This document shows positions 53,471 to 63,066 of a stretch of 64,000 bases of DNA, piece by piece (position 1 is the first letter of the stretch; every line of letters starts with the position of its first letter). Source of the DNA: Hyphomicrobiales bacterium (GTDB lineage Bacteria > Pseudomonadota > Alphaproteobacteria > Rhizobiales > Beijerinckiaceae); contig CANGLU010000008.1 in the NCBI GenBank assembly GCA_947455025.1, positions 1 through 64,000 of the forward strand, read 5' to 3'. A model generated the notes under the pieces. It searched no databases. It had not been told where the DNA came from and was given only the letters and a program-made list of their open reading frames with translations. The position numbers and the translations under genes are program-made.

Positions 53471-53910
53471 TATTCTTTCTCCGAAAAGAAATGCTCTTCG
53501 CCGAAGCTGTGATCATAATCCATCACCAGCTCTTCCCCAGCTTTGATCTTGGTCAGCGTCTCGTAATGGCCCGCTTTCTTGATGCGGATATTCGGCGTCT
53601 TTGAATGATTGAGAAAGATGGAGAAATCCATCGTATTCAGTCCGACGACCGGAATGAGCACTTCCTTATCGTCGTAATAGCAGAACATCTTGATCTGTTT
53701 ACGGACGCCTTTGGGCAGGTGCTTGAGTTCCTCTTTTTTGAACGACAGCTCTTTTCTCGGCAGCGGGCTTCGCAACGGATCAATCCCTTTTGGGATATTG
53801 CGGATTGCGAATACGCCAACCCCGTGGGTAGGCGATGAGCCGAGGCGGCAATAGACTTCGTCGGCAAGGTGCTTCAACAGCTTCTTTTTTTGCTTCACGG
53901 CTTTGCTCAT
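53470..53910 (-). CDS. SET domain protein
   Basis: A 146-residue protein that is almost only a SET domain. THGVGVFAIRNIPKGI is the first cofactor strand, FLNHSKTPNI the NHS knot, and KAGEELVMDYDHSF the closing segment with the catalytic Tyr. SET proteins methylate lysines. Bacterial copies are uncommon and usually of unknown target. It has a Lys-rich start (SKAVKQKKKLLKHL) and AGGA before the ATG. It is convergent with the cysteine-cluster/acyltransferase pair. Confidence 0.82.
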   Translation of the reverse strand: MSKAVKQKKKLLKHLADEVYCRLGSSPTHGVGVFAIRNIPKGIDPLRSPLPRKELSFKKEELKHLPKGVRKQIKMFCYYDDKEVLIPVVGLNTMDFSIFLNHSKTPNIRIKKAGHYETLTKIKAGEELVMDYDHSFGEEHFFSEKE

Positions 53911-54178
53911 TTTCCTGCTTTTCTTCTATATTGAGCTTCAACTAGGCTTCTTTTCAAGCGAAATATAGTGCTAAAGCGACGTTTGCCGCCCCTATCTTGG
54001 TCGCATAGCCGATCGCTGGCCGGCCGCCCCAACCACGACCCATGCAACAAATCCTTCGAGCAATCGTTTCCCTCCGGCACGCCACGGGGGATAAGGCGGG
54101 CCTTTGCGATTTATGACTGAAACTTAACTTTTGCTTTCAGCCGCGAAGCTCTAGACCGGATGGGAAGGCCGATGACCG

Positions 54179-55699
54179 ATGCCCAATCTGACCAGGTGCC
54201 CAGTGACTGCAGACTATCAACCGTCAAAGCGCGGATTTGGTTCGCCCCGAATAGGCCGGGCAGCGGTTTTACTGGGGCTATTGCCTGCGCTTTCAGCCTG
54301 TATGCCGAGCCTCGATACGGCCCATATCGGCGTTCCGGTACCCGCAGCCTTTGAGCAAAGCGCGCCTTCAGCCCCAACGGTCAACGCGCGATGGCCTAAG
54401 CTTTTCCGCTCCGCCGAGCTCGACCGTTTGATCGGAAGCGCGGTTGAGGACAATCTGGATCTCGCAAGCGCTGTGGCACGGATCACAGAGGCCGACGCGC
54501 AGGCCGCCGCCGCCCGTTCGGCCCTCTTCCCGACCGTTGATGGCTCGGCAACCGCGCAGCGCTCCCAGACCCCCGGCACGCTTTCGAGCGATGCGGGTCC
54601 GTTTACGACATCCGTCTCCAACCAATTCGGGGCCGGGTTGACGGCGAGCTATACAATCGACACCTGGGGCCGTTACCGCTCCTTACAAGCCGCAGGGCTT
54701 GCCACCGCCGATGCGGCCCGGTTTGACCGCGATGCGCTCGCCATCAGCATCGCCGCTTCTACCGCGAATACCTATTTCGGGATGATGGCGGCCAAAGACC
54801 GGATTGCACTTCAGCAAGAAAACATTTCGCTGGCGAGCCATATCCTCGAGGCGATTAAAGCCCGCGTTTCGGTGGGGACCGCCTCGGCGCTCGATATTGC
54901 CGAGCAAGAAAGCATTGTCGCCAGCCAAAAGGCGGCTGTGCCAGCCTTGGAACAACAAGTCGCCCAAGGGCGCACCCAGCTCGCCATCTTGCTCGGTCGC
55001 CCCCCTGAAGGCTTCGCCATTAAGGGGGCGAGCCTGAAACCCTTGACGGTGCCGGATGTGGCCGCCGGAATGCCGTCCTCGCTCTTGCTGCGCCGCCCCG
55101 ATATTGCGCGGGCCGAAGCTGATTTGCGCACCGCAGAGGCGAATGTGGAGGCCGCACGAGCCGCCTATCTACCGAGTTTCGATCTGACATTGAAGGGTGG
55201 CAATGAAAGCCGCACGCTCGAAAATATGCTCCGCCCCGACGCCGCTTTTGCCTCGGCGCTTGGCAGCATGGCGGCTCCCATTTTTGACGGCGGCGCGCTC
55301 GACGCGAGTTTCAATCAGCAAAGCGGACGGCGAGCCGAATTGATTGCGGCCTATCGCAAAGCCATTATTTCGGCGTTCGGCGATGTCGAGAATGCATTGA
55401 TCGCGGTGAAGCAAAGCCGCCGGCAAGAAGAATTGCAAAGCGCTGTCGTTGAGGCGTCCAAGCGTGCCTACACGATCAGCGAAGAAAGGCTGCGCGCCGG
55501 CACCATCGACATCGTCACGCTTTTAACGGTGCAGCAAAATTTATTTCAGGCCGAGGAAGCCCTTATTCAATCCCGTCTCACCCGTTTGCAAGCCACAATC
55601 TCGATGGTTCAAGCGGTGGGTGGTGGTTTTGAAGTTGCAGCCGATGCGGCCATTCGACAAAGGGCGATTGCCCCAACACAAGCGGTAGCAACGCCATGA
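54179..55699 (+). CDS. Outer-membrane efflux lipoprotein (NodT/OprM family)
   Basis: A 506-residue TolC-like channel subunit. The lipobox LSAC at residues 38-41 predicts lipidation at Cys41, after an unusually long leader, so the true start may be later. Two OEP repeats follow, with long helices (ASAVARITEADAQAAAARSALFP; RADLRTAEANVEAARAAYLPSF is read as ARAEADLRTAEANVEAARAAY). It forms the exit duct for the pumps encoded downstream and ends in a 4-bp ATGA overlap with the adaptor gene. It may also serve the RND pump at 17090. Confidence 0.87.
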   Translation: MPNLTRCPVTADYQPSKRGFGSPRIGRAAVLLGLLPALSACMPSLDTAHIGVPVPAAFEQSAPSAPTVNARWPKLFRSAELDRLIGSAVEDNLDLASAVARITEADAQAAAARSALFPTVDGSATAQRSQTPGTLSSDAGPFTTSVSNQFGAGLTASYTIDTWGRYRSLQAAGLATADAARFDRDALAISIAASTANTYFGMMAAKDRIALQQENISLASHILEAIKARVSVGTASALDIAEQESIVASQKAAVPALEQQVAQGRTQLAILLGRPPEGFAIKGASLKPLTVPDVAAGMPSSLLLRRPDIARAEADLRTAEANVEAARAAYLPSFDLTLKGGNESRTLENMLRPDAAFASALGSMAAPIFDGGALDASFNQQSGRRAELIAAYRKAIISAFGDVENALIAVKQSRRQEELQSAVVEASKRAYTISEERLRAGTIDIVTLLTVQQNLFQAEEALIQSRLTRLQATISMVQAVGGGFEVAADAAIRQRAIAPTQAVATP

Positions 55700-56901
55700 C
55701 ATTTCGTTTGTCTTCCCTGATCAGCCTTATCGTTTTGATCGCCGTTATTGCCGGGATCGGTTGGTTTGTGATGATTCCGCCGACACAGCCACCTGCTACC
55801 TCAAGGCGAAGCGGGGCGGATGACGGGCCTGTTCCCGTGCTCGCCATCAAGGCCGAGCGACGCGATATGCCCATTGATATCGACAGCATTGGCACGGTTC
55901 AGGCGTTTAACACCGTTACCGTGCGCAGCGAAGTGGATGGCCGTTTGATCGAGTTGAGTTTTCGCGACGGGCAAGATGTGAAGGCCGGTGATATTTTGGC
56001 CAAGATTGATCCGACGATCTATCAAGCCCAATATGATCAAACGCTTGCCAAGAAAGCGCAAGACGAAGCCATTCTTGCGAATGCCCAGCGCGATTTGGAA
56101 CGCTATTTGAATTTGGCCAAAACCGAATATGCACCGCAACAACAGGCCGACACGCAACGCTCAACCGTTGCGCAAATCAGCGCGCAGATTGCTGCTGATC
56201 AAGCAGCCCTTGATAATGCCAAGGCCTATCTCGACCGCACCACGATCCGCGCGCCGATTGATGGGCGCACAGGTATTCGTCTGGTTGATAAAGGCAATCT
56301 GGTGCGTGCCTCCGATCAAACAGGGCTTGTGGCGATTGCGCAGGTTACTCCAATATCGGTGATTATTACTTTGCCGCAACAGCATTTGCCCGCGATCAAC
56401 CGCGCCTTGGCGCGCGGCAAAGTATCGGTTGATGCACGCGATGGCGAATTGGGCACGGTGATTGATCATGGCACCGTGGAAGTTGTCGACAATCTGGTCG
56501 ATCAAACCACCGGCACGATAAAGCTAAAAGCCGCTTTTCCCAATGCAAGCTTAGCGCTTTGGCCAGGGCAGTTTGTCAATATCACCTTGCATGTCGGTGT
56601 GTTGAAAGATGCGATGATGGTGCCCACCACCGCCGTGCAGCGCGGACCATCCGGTGCGTTTGTGTATGTGGTTGATGAACAATCGAAGGTCTCGGTTCGT
56701 CCTGTGACCACGGCACGGCAAACCGAAACCGACACGGCGATTGCAAGCGGGCTTGAAGCAGGTGAGACGGTTGTCACCAGCGGGTTTAACCGCCTCTCCG
56801 ATGGCGTAACCGTGCGCGTGGATGCCGCGACGATTGTTCCTGCCGCACCTGCCAAGCAACAGGGCAAGGGCAAGAAGCCCGCAACCGGAACGACGCCATG
56901 A
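55696..56901 (+). CDS. RND periplasmic adaptor (MdtA-like)
   Basis: A 401-residue membrane-fusion protein. It has an N-terminal hydrophobic anchor (LISLIVLIAVIAGIGWFV), split lipoyl motifs (VRSEVDGRLIELSFRDGQDVKAGDILAKID and TIRAPIDGRTGIRLVDKGNLV), a coiled-coil hairpin between them, and beta-barrel and membrane-proximal domains. A basic Lys/Gly tail closes it. Overlap with the channel gene and a 10-bp gap to the first pump gene show one operon. Confidence 0.88.
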   Translation: MTFRLSSLISLIVLIAVIAGIGWFVMIPPTQPPATSRRSGADDGPVPVLAIKAERRDMPIDIDSIGTVQAFNTVTVRSEVDGRLIELSFRDGQDVKAGDILAKIDPTIYQAQYDQTLAKKAQDEAILANAQRDLERYLNLAKTEYAPQQQADTQRSTVAQISAQIAADQAALDNAKAYLDRTTIRAPIDGRTGIRLVDKGNLVRASDQTGLVAIAQVTPISVIITLPQQHLPAINRALARGKVSVDARDGELGTVIDHGTVEVVDNLVDQTTGTIKLKAAFPNASLALWPGQFVNITLHVGVLKDAMMVPTTAVQRGPSGAFVYVVDEQSKVSVRPVTTARQTETDTAIASGLEAGETVVTSGFNRLSDGVTVRVDAATIVPAAPAKQQGKGKKPATGTTP

Positions 56902-56911
56902 CGGGTGAGCG

Positions 56912-59900
56912 ATGAGCGTCTCCTCGCCCTTTATTCAACGACCCGTCGCTACATCCTTATTAGCGATGGCTTTGGCGCTGTGCGGATGGCTTGGTTATCG
57001 TGGACTACCGATAGCAGCTTTACCGCAAATCGAATTTCCGACGATTGAAATCATCACGCAATATCCGGGTGCCAATCCCGATACGATGGCGGCGTTGATC
57101 ACCGCGCCTTTAGAACGACAATTCGGGCAAACGCCATCGCTGGCGGGCATGTCCTCGCAAAGCTCGTTCGGCATGAGCCGGATTACGCTGCAATTTGATT
57201 TAGGACGCGATATCGATGCGGCCGCCCAAGACGTGCAATCGGCGATCAATGCGGCAGCGGCGAGCCTACCCAAAAGCCTGCCCTATCCGCCTGTCTATTC
57301 GAAAATCAATCCGGCGGATCAGCCGATTATTACCTTGGCTTTATCCTCATCGACCGTTTCTTTGCGCGGGCTATCGGATTTTGCCGATACGATTTTGGCG
57401 CCGAAGCTGAGCGAAATATCGGGTGTTGGCCGCGTGGCGGTCGAAGGTGGCATTAGGCCCGCCGTGCGCATCAAACTCGATCTCGATCGGTTGGCGTCCT
57501 ATAAAATCGGCGTTGAAGATGTGCGCACTGCGATTATCGCGTCGAATGTCGCGGCTCCAAAAGGTTCGCTGGATGGTGCGGAGCAGAGCTATACGATTGC
57601 GGCGAATGATCAAATCAGCACGGCGGATGCCTATCAATCCATCGTCATAGCCTCGCGCAACAGCACCAATGTCGTGCTGCGCGATGTTGCAACCGTGACA
57701 GACGGATTGGAAAATGACCGCGTTGCTGCGACGCATCAATCGGAAGCAGCCGTTATCCTCGACATTAGACGGCAACCAGGTGCCAATGTGGTGGAAACGG
57801 CGGATCTGGTTAAAGCTGCTCTGCCGCGCTTGAAGCGCACGCTGCCGATGGGCGTTTCTTTCGATATTGTACAAGACCGCACGGAGACGATCCGCGCCTC
57901 GATCCGCGATGTTGCGGTGACGCTGTTGGTGAGCATTATCCTTGTCGTCGGCGTGGTGCTGCTTTTTCTGCGTTCCCTTCGCGCTACTTTGATTGCGGGG
58001 ATTACGCTTCCTCTGTCGATCATTGCGAGCTTCGGCGTGATGTGGTTTGCGGGTTTTAGTTTGGATAATTTATCGCTGATGGCGCTCACCATTGGCACGG
58101 GCTTTATCGTCGACGATGCGATTGTGATGATCGAGAACATTGCGCGCCATATTGAAGACGGAGATCGTCCGCTGGCAGCCGCGCTAAAAGGCGCGGGCGA
58201 GATTGGGTTTACGGTGATCTCGCTCACGGTCTCGCTGATTGCGGTGTTCATTCCGCTTTTGTTTATGACGGGCCTTGTCGGACGCATGTTCCGCGAATTT
58301 GCGTTGACGCTTTCGATTGCTGTTATTGTGTCGGCGATCATCTCCCTGACGCTCACACCGATGATGTGCGCCTATCTGCTGCGCCACGTGCCCGCGCAAT
58401 CAGAGGGCCGCTGGCAGCAGGCGCTTGAATGGCCAGTCAGCGCCATGGCGCGGCTTTATGAGAACACACTCAGTTGGGCGCTGAACCGCCCTACTTTGAT
58501 GCTCTCGCTGACCGCCGCCACGATGGCGCTGACTTCGGCTTTATATATCGGGATGCCAAAGGGCTTTTTGCCCGATCAAGATACGGGGCTGATCAGCATT
58601 GTGTTGGAAGCCTCGCCCGACGCCTCCTTTACCGAGATGAAACGCTTGGAAAATGAAGTGAGTCATGCGCTCAAGGCAGATCCTGCGGTGACCCATGTCG
58701 TCGGCGTGTTGGGCGTCGGCGCGCAAAATGCCACGCTGAATGCGGCGCATATGATGGTGGCCCTGACCCCAAGCACGACGCGGCGCGAAAGCGCGGCGAT
58801 GATCGCGCAACGACTGACGACGATTGAGCAAAGCGTTAAAGGCGTGCGGCTTTATGTGGAGCCCGTGCAAGATGTTGAGATTGCAACGCGGACAAGTAAA
58901 GCGCGCTATCAATATACGCTGACAGGGGCTGATGCCGATCTCGTCTCGCTCTGGGGCGATCGTTTGCTCGCCCAATTGGCGAAAGATCCGCGCATCACCA
59001 AGGTTGCGACTGAAACCCCAAGCGGCGGCTTGCGGGCTTATGTGAATATTGACCGCGAAAAGGCCGGGCGGCTTGGCGTATCGATGCAGCTTGTCAATGA
59101 CACGCTAAACGACTCCTTCGGTCAAAGACAAATATCAACCATCTATGCACAATCGAACCAATATCGCGTGGTGATGGAAGCTGCAGCGCGTGACCAAACC
59201 GATCCGGCGATTTTGAGCAAGCTCTATGTTTCAACAAGCGCTGGCGCCCAAGTGCCGCTCTCGACATTTGCGACACTGACACGCGATACCGCACCACTCG
59301 TTCTCGCGCATGAAGAGCAATTCCCAGCCTATACGCTTAGCTTTGATGTGGCGCGTAACACCTCGCTTGATCAAGCCGTGACGGCCATGGCTGAGGCGCA
59401 ATCAGCCATTGATTTGCCGGCGCTTCTGGTGGGAAGTTTCACCGCCGATGCCGCCGAATTTCAACGCGCACTGGCCAGCGAAGTGTGGCTTATCTTAGCC
59501 GCCGTCATCGTGATCTATCTGGTGCTCGGTATGCTTTATGAGAGCTATATCCACCCGATCACGATCTTATCGACACTGCCTTCCGCGGGCGTTGGTGCCT
59601 TATTGGCCCTGTCGTTAACGGGAAATGATTTGTCGGTCATCGCGCTCATTGGCATCGTCTTGCTGATGGGAATTGTGAAGAAAAATGCGATCATGATGAT
59701 CGATTTTGCGATTACGGCAGAGCGTGAAGAAGGCCGCACCACTTATGACGCGATTGTCGAAGCCTGCCGTTTACGCTTTCGCCCGATTATGATGACCACG
59801 CTCGCGGCCTTGTTCGGCGCTGTGCCCCTGGCCTTCGCGCATGGTGCGGGATCCGAGCTTCGCATCCCGCTGGGTGTGACGATTATTGGCGGGCTGATGC

Positions 59901-59986
59901 TCAGCCAAATCCTGACGCTTTATACGACCCCCGTGATTTTTCTCGTGCTTGAAAAATGGCGTGGCCCCCAAAAGAGCGCTTCATGA
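56912..59986 (+). CDS. RND efflux permease 1 (MdtB-like)
   Basis: A 1024-residue AcrB-fold pump. It opens with SSPFIQRPVATSLLAMALAL; TM4 reads FIVDDAIVMIENIARH with the paired Asp of the proton relay; SFGQRQISTIYAQSNQYRVV and TILSTLPSAGVGALLAL are typical of the MdtB/MdtC branch. Its stop overlaps the next pump gene (ATGA). In MdtABC the two pumps make a mixed trimer; the same is inferred here. Substrates may include bile-salt-like detergents and novobiocin-type drugs. Confidence 0.9.
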   Translation: MSVSSPFIQRPVATSLLAMALALCGWLGYRGLPIAALPQIEFPTIEIITQYPGANPDTMAALITAPLERQFGQTPSLAGMSSQSSFGMSRITLQFDLGRDIDAAAQDVQSAINAAAASLPKSLPYPPVYSKINPADQPIITLALSSSTVSLRGLSDFADTILAPKLSEISGVGRVAVEGGIRPAVRIKLDLDRLASYKIGVEDVRTAIIASNVAAPKGSLDGAEQSYTIAANDQISTADAYQSIVIASRNSTNVVLRDVATVTDGLENDRVAATHQSEAAVILDIRRQPGANVVETADLVKAALPRLKRTLPMGVSFDIVQDRTETIRASIRDVAVTLLVSIILVVGVVLLFLRSLRATLIAGITLPLSIIASFGVMWFAGFSLDNLSLMALTIGTGFIVDDAIVMIENIARHIEDGDRPLAAALKGAGEIGFTVISLTVSLIAVFIPLLFMTGLVGRMFREFALTLSIAVIVSAIISLTLTPMMCAYLLRHVPAQSEGRWQQALEWPVSAMARLYENTLSWALNRPTLMLSLTAATMALTSALYIGMPKGFLPDQDTGLISIVLEASPDASFTEMKRLENEVSHALKADPAVTHVVGVLGVGAQNATLNAAHMMVALTPSTTRRESAAMIAQRLTTIEQSVKGVRLYVEPVQDVEIATRTSKARYQYTLTGADADLVSLWGDRLLAQLAKDPRITKVATETPSGGLRAYVNIDREKAGRLGVSMQLVNDTLNDSFGQRQISTIYAQSNQYRVVMEAAARDQTDPAILSKLYVSTSAGAQVPLSTFATLTRDTAPLVLAHEEQFPAYTLSFDVARNTSLDQAVTAMAEAQSAIDLPALLVGSFTADAAEFQRALASEVWLILAAVIVIYLVLGMLYESYIHPITILSTLPSAGVGALLALSLTGNDLSVIALIGIVLLMGIVKKNAIMMIDFAITAEREEGRTTYDAIVEACRLRFRPIMMTTLAALFGAVPLAFAHGAGSELRIPLGVTIIGGLMLSQILTLYTTPVIFLVLEKWRGPQKSAS

Positions 59987-62900
59987 GTGGGTTTAGCAGC
60001 CTGTTTATCAAAAGGCCTGTTGCAAGCTCATTGCTCGGCTTGGGGATTTTGTTTGCTGGGGCTCTCGCCTTTTTTGTCTTGCCCGTCGCGAGCCTGCCTT
60101 CGGTGGATTTGCCGACCTTGCGCGTAACCGCGACGCAACCCGGCGCTGATCCCGAAACGATGGCAACCACGGTCGCAGCCCCGTTGGAACGGCAATTGGG
60201 CTCGATTGCGGGGGTTACTGAAATCACCTCGACGAGCTCGCTGGGTGCCACCGCGATTGCGGTGCAATTTGATATCAACCGCCCCGTCGATAAAGCCGCG
60301 CGCGATGTGCAAGCAGCGATCAATGCGGCGGCTTATGATTTACCGTCCGACCTGCCCGCTTTGCCCTTGGTGAGAAAACTCAATCCGGCGGCATTTCCGG
60401 TCTTGGTCTTGGCACTAACCTCCGAGACCATTCCAAACAGCGAGCTTTACGACATTGCCGATACGGTGATTGCGCAGCGATTGAGCCAAGTCGCAGGTGT
60501 GGCGGAAGTCAGTGTGAATGGGGCCGAGCAACCCGCCATCCGGATCAGCCTTGATCCCAATCGATTGGCCGCCATTGGCGTTGGCATCGATACGGTTCGC
60601 TCAGCCGTCGTGAATGCGAATGCACTTGGACCGCTTGGCGCGTTTGAAGGATCTAGCCGAACTGAAATGCTGGCGTCCAACGCCCAATTGCAAACGTCGG
60701 AGGATTATCAATCGATCATCGTTGCCAATCGCAATGGCGCTGCAATCCGCTTGGGTGATATCGCGGATATTAAACAAGGCGTGCGGAACAACCGCGCCGC
60801 CGGATGGTTTAACGGCAAGCCCGCCGTCATTTTGCAAATCACCAAGCAGCCTGACGCCAATGTGATTGAAACGGTTGATGCGGTTAAAGCGCTTTTACCC
60901 GAACTCGGACGCTGGATTCCGGCGGGTGTCAAAATCAGCACGCTCACCGATCGAACCGAATCCATCCGCTCGTCCATCCGCGATTTGATGAAGACGCTCT
61001 TTGTCGCCATCCTCTTGGTGATGGGCGTTGTCCTCGTCTTTTTGCGCAGCCGCGCGCAAACGATTGCCGTAGGTGTTTCGGTCCCCCTTTCAATTGCGGG
61101 CAGCTTTGCCGCAATGTGGGTGGCAGGCTTTACGCTCGACACGCTTTCTTTGATGGCGATTACGATTGCCGTGGGCTTTGTTGTCGATGATGCCATTGTC
61201 GTGGTTGAAAATGTCCATCGCCATATTGAAGCAGGCGACACGCCGCTCACCGCTGCTTTAAAAGGCGCGCAGGAATTGGGCTTTACCGTGCTCTCGATCA
61301 GCCTATCGCTCGGCGCGGCGTTTATTCCGATGATCTTTATGGAAGGGATTATCGGGCGCTTGTTCCGCGAATTTGCCTTGACGCTCGTCTTTGCGATTGC
61401 GGTTTCAACCTTTGTCTCTCTCACCATCGCGCCCGTGATTTGCTCAAAACTGATGAAGCAACACGCGCCAGATGCGAAGCCTTTTTGGCTCGACCACTGG
61501 ATTGAAACAGGGCTTACGGGCTTGGCCTCGCTTTATGCCCTATCGCTTAAACCGGTGCTGCGGCATCCTTGGATAACATTGATTGTCTTTTGCTTGGTGA
61601 TTGGGGCAACGGTAAATCTCTTCCGCACGCTGCCCAAAGGTTTTTTTCCGCAAGATGATATTGGGTTGATTTTTGGTTCGACCGAAGCCGCGCCCGATAT
61701 TTCGTTTGCGCGCATGAGCGCTCTGCAACAAAAGATCAGCGATATTGTCAGTGCGGATTCATCCGTCTCCGGTGTTGCATCCTTCATTGGCGCATCGGGC
61801 GGGCTTTCAACCGTTAATCAAGGGCGGCTTTTGGTAAGTTTAAAGCCCTTTGCTGAGCGGCAAGAATCGAGTGCTACGATCGTGGCGCGCCTTCGAAAAG
61901 CAACGGCGGGCATTGTGGGGATCCGCTTGTTTATGGCATCCGCGCAGGATTTTCGTGCCGGTGCGCGTTCGGGTAAATCGCCGATGCAATTCACGCTGTG
62001 GGGACAAGATTTAAAAGCCTTGCAGGAATGGGGCCCCAAGGCCGAAGCCGCATTAAAAGCAGCGCCCGAACTTGCCGATGTCTCCACCGATAAAACAAGC
62101 GGCGGGTTGCAGCTTGATTTAACCATTGACCGCGTTCGCGCCGCACGTTTGGGCGTTAAATTTACCGATATTGATGCCGCCCTGAACGATGCCTTTGGGC
62201 AGCGCCAGATCGCGACCTTTTACACGCCCCGCAACCAGTACAAAACAGTTTTGGCGGTGAACAAAGACAGTCAATCCGATCCGAGCGATTTATCGGGTAT
62301 CTATGTGCCGGGCGCAAAGGGCGTGCAAATCCCCATCGAAACGATTGCCCATATGGGCCGCGGGTTACAACCGCTCGCCATCAACCATCAAGGACAATTC
62401 GCTTCCGTCACGATTACCTATGACATGGCTGAAAACGTAACGCAGGATGCGGCAATGGCCGCGGTGAAACGCGCAATTCTCGATTTGCATTTGCCCGAGA
62501 CGGTCAATTCCGATTTCGCGGGCGATGCAAAAGCCTTTGCGACATCGGCAGGCTCACAGCCTTTGCTGCTCTTGGCGGCTGTTCTCGCGGTCTATCTGAT
62601 TTTAGGCATTCTGTATGAAAGCCTTATCCATCCGATTACGATTCTCTCGACCCTCCCTTCGGCGGCGCTAGGGGCTTTGCTCGCGCTCAAGGCGGCGGGT
62701 TTGGAATTAAGCCTGATTGCGATTATCGGCATTATTCTGCTGATCGGCATTGTGAAGAAGAACGGCATTATTCTGGTCGACTTCGCGCAATCGCGCCGAC
62801 GCGAGGTCGACCTCTCCGCATTGTCGGCCATGACGGAAGCCTGCCGCGTTCGCTTTCGTCCTATTTTGATGACGACGATGGCATCGATGCTCGGCGCGCT

Positions 62901-63066
62901 ACCGCTTTTATTGGCGACAGGTCCCGGCGCTGAATTAAGGCGACCGCTTGGTGTTACGATTATTGGCGGTTTGCTGCTCTCGCAAATTTTGACGCTTTAC
63001 ACGACGCCCGTAATTTATTTGCTGATGGATCGCTTAATCCGTCGGAAGCCTCGCAAAAATCCTTAA
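59983..63066 (+). CDS. RND efflux permease 2 (MdtC-like)
   Basis: About 1027 residues. It is homologous to the previous gene along its length (SGFSSLFIKRPVASSLLGLG start; VVDDAIVVVENVHRH in TM4; AFGQRQIATFYTPRNQYKTV). ATG 59983 overlaps the previous stop by 4 bp; an in-frame start at 59956 is less likely. The two TM4 segments both keep the Asp pair, so both subunits could move protons. The stop overlaps the convergent SorC-type gene by 4 bp. Confidence 0.9.
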   Translation: MSGFSSLFIKRPVASSLLGLGILFAGALAFFVLPVASLPSVDLPTLRVTATQPGADPETMATTVAAPLERQLGSIAGVTEITSTSSLGATAIAVQFDINRPVDKAARDVQAAINAAAYDLPSDLPALPLVRKLNPAAFPVLVLALTSETIPNSELYDIADTVIAQRLSQVAGVAEVSVNGAEQPAIRISLDPNRLAAIGVGIDTVRSAVVNANALGPLGAFEGSSRTEMLASNAQLQTSEDYQSIIVANRNGAAIRLGDIADIKQGVRNNRAAGWFNGKPAVILQITKQPDANVIETVDAVKALLPELGRWIPAGVKISTLTDRTESIRSSIRDLMKTLFVAILLVMGVVLVFLRSRAQTIAVGVSVPLSIAGSFAAMWVAGFTLDTLSLMAITIAVGFVVDDAIVVVENVHRHIEAGDTPLTAALKGAQELGFTVLSISLSLGAAFIPMIFMEGIIGRLFREFALTLVFAIAVSTFVSLTIAPVICSKLMKQHAPDAKPFWLDHWIETGLTGLASLYALSLKPVLRHPWITLIVFCLVIGATVNLFRTLPKGFFPQDDIGLIFGSTEAAPDISFARMSALQQKISDIVSADSSVSGVASFIGASGGLSTVNQGRLLVSLKPFAERQESSATIVARLRKATAGIVGIRLFMASAQDFRAGARSGKSPMQFTLWGQDLKALQEWGPKAEAALKAAPELADVSTDKTSGGLQLDLTIDRVRAARLGVKFTDIDAALNDAFGQRQIATFYTPRNQYKTVLAVNKDSQSDPSDLSGIYVPGAKGVQIPIETIAHMGRGLQPLAINHQGQFASVTITYDMAENVTQDAAMAAVKRAILDLHLPETVNSDFAGDAKAFATSAGSQPLLLLAAVLAVYLILGILYESLIHPITILSTLPSAALGALLALKAAGLELSLIAIIGIILLIGIVKKNGIILVDFAQSRRREVDLSALSAMTEACRVRFRPILMTTMASMLGALPLLLATGPGAELRRPLGVTIIGGLLLSQILTLYTTPVIYLLMDRLIRRKPRKNP

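Noticed and set aside
57736-58356. 206-codon minus-strand frame
   Set aside because: Shadow of the RND permease gene; rich in Ser, Thr and Arg as expected from antisense of membrane helices.
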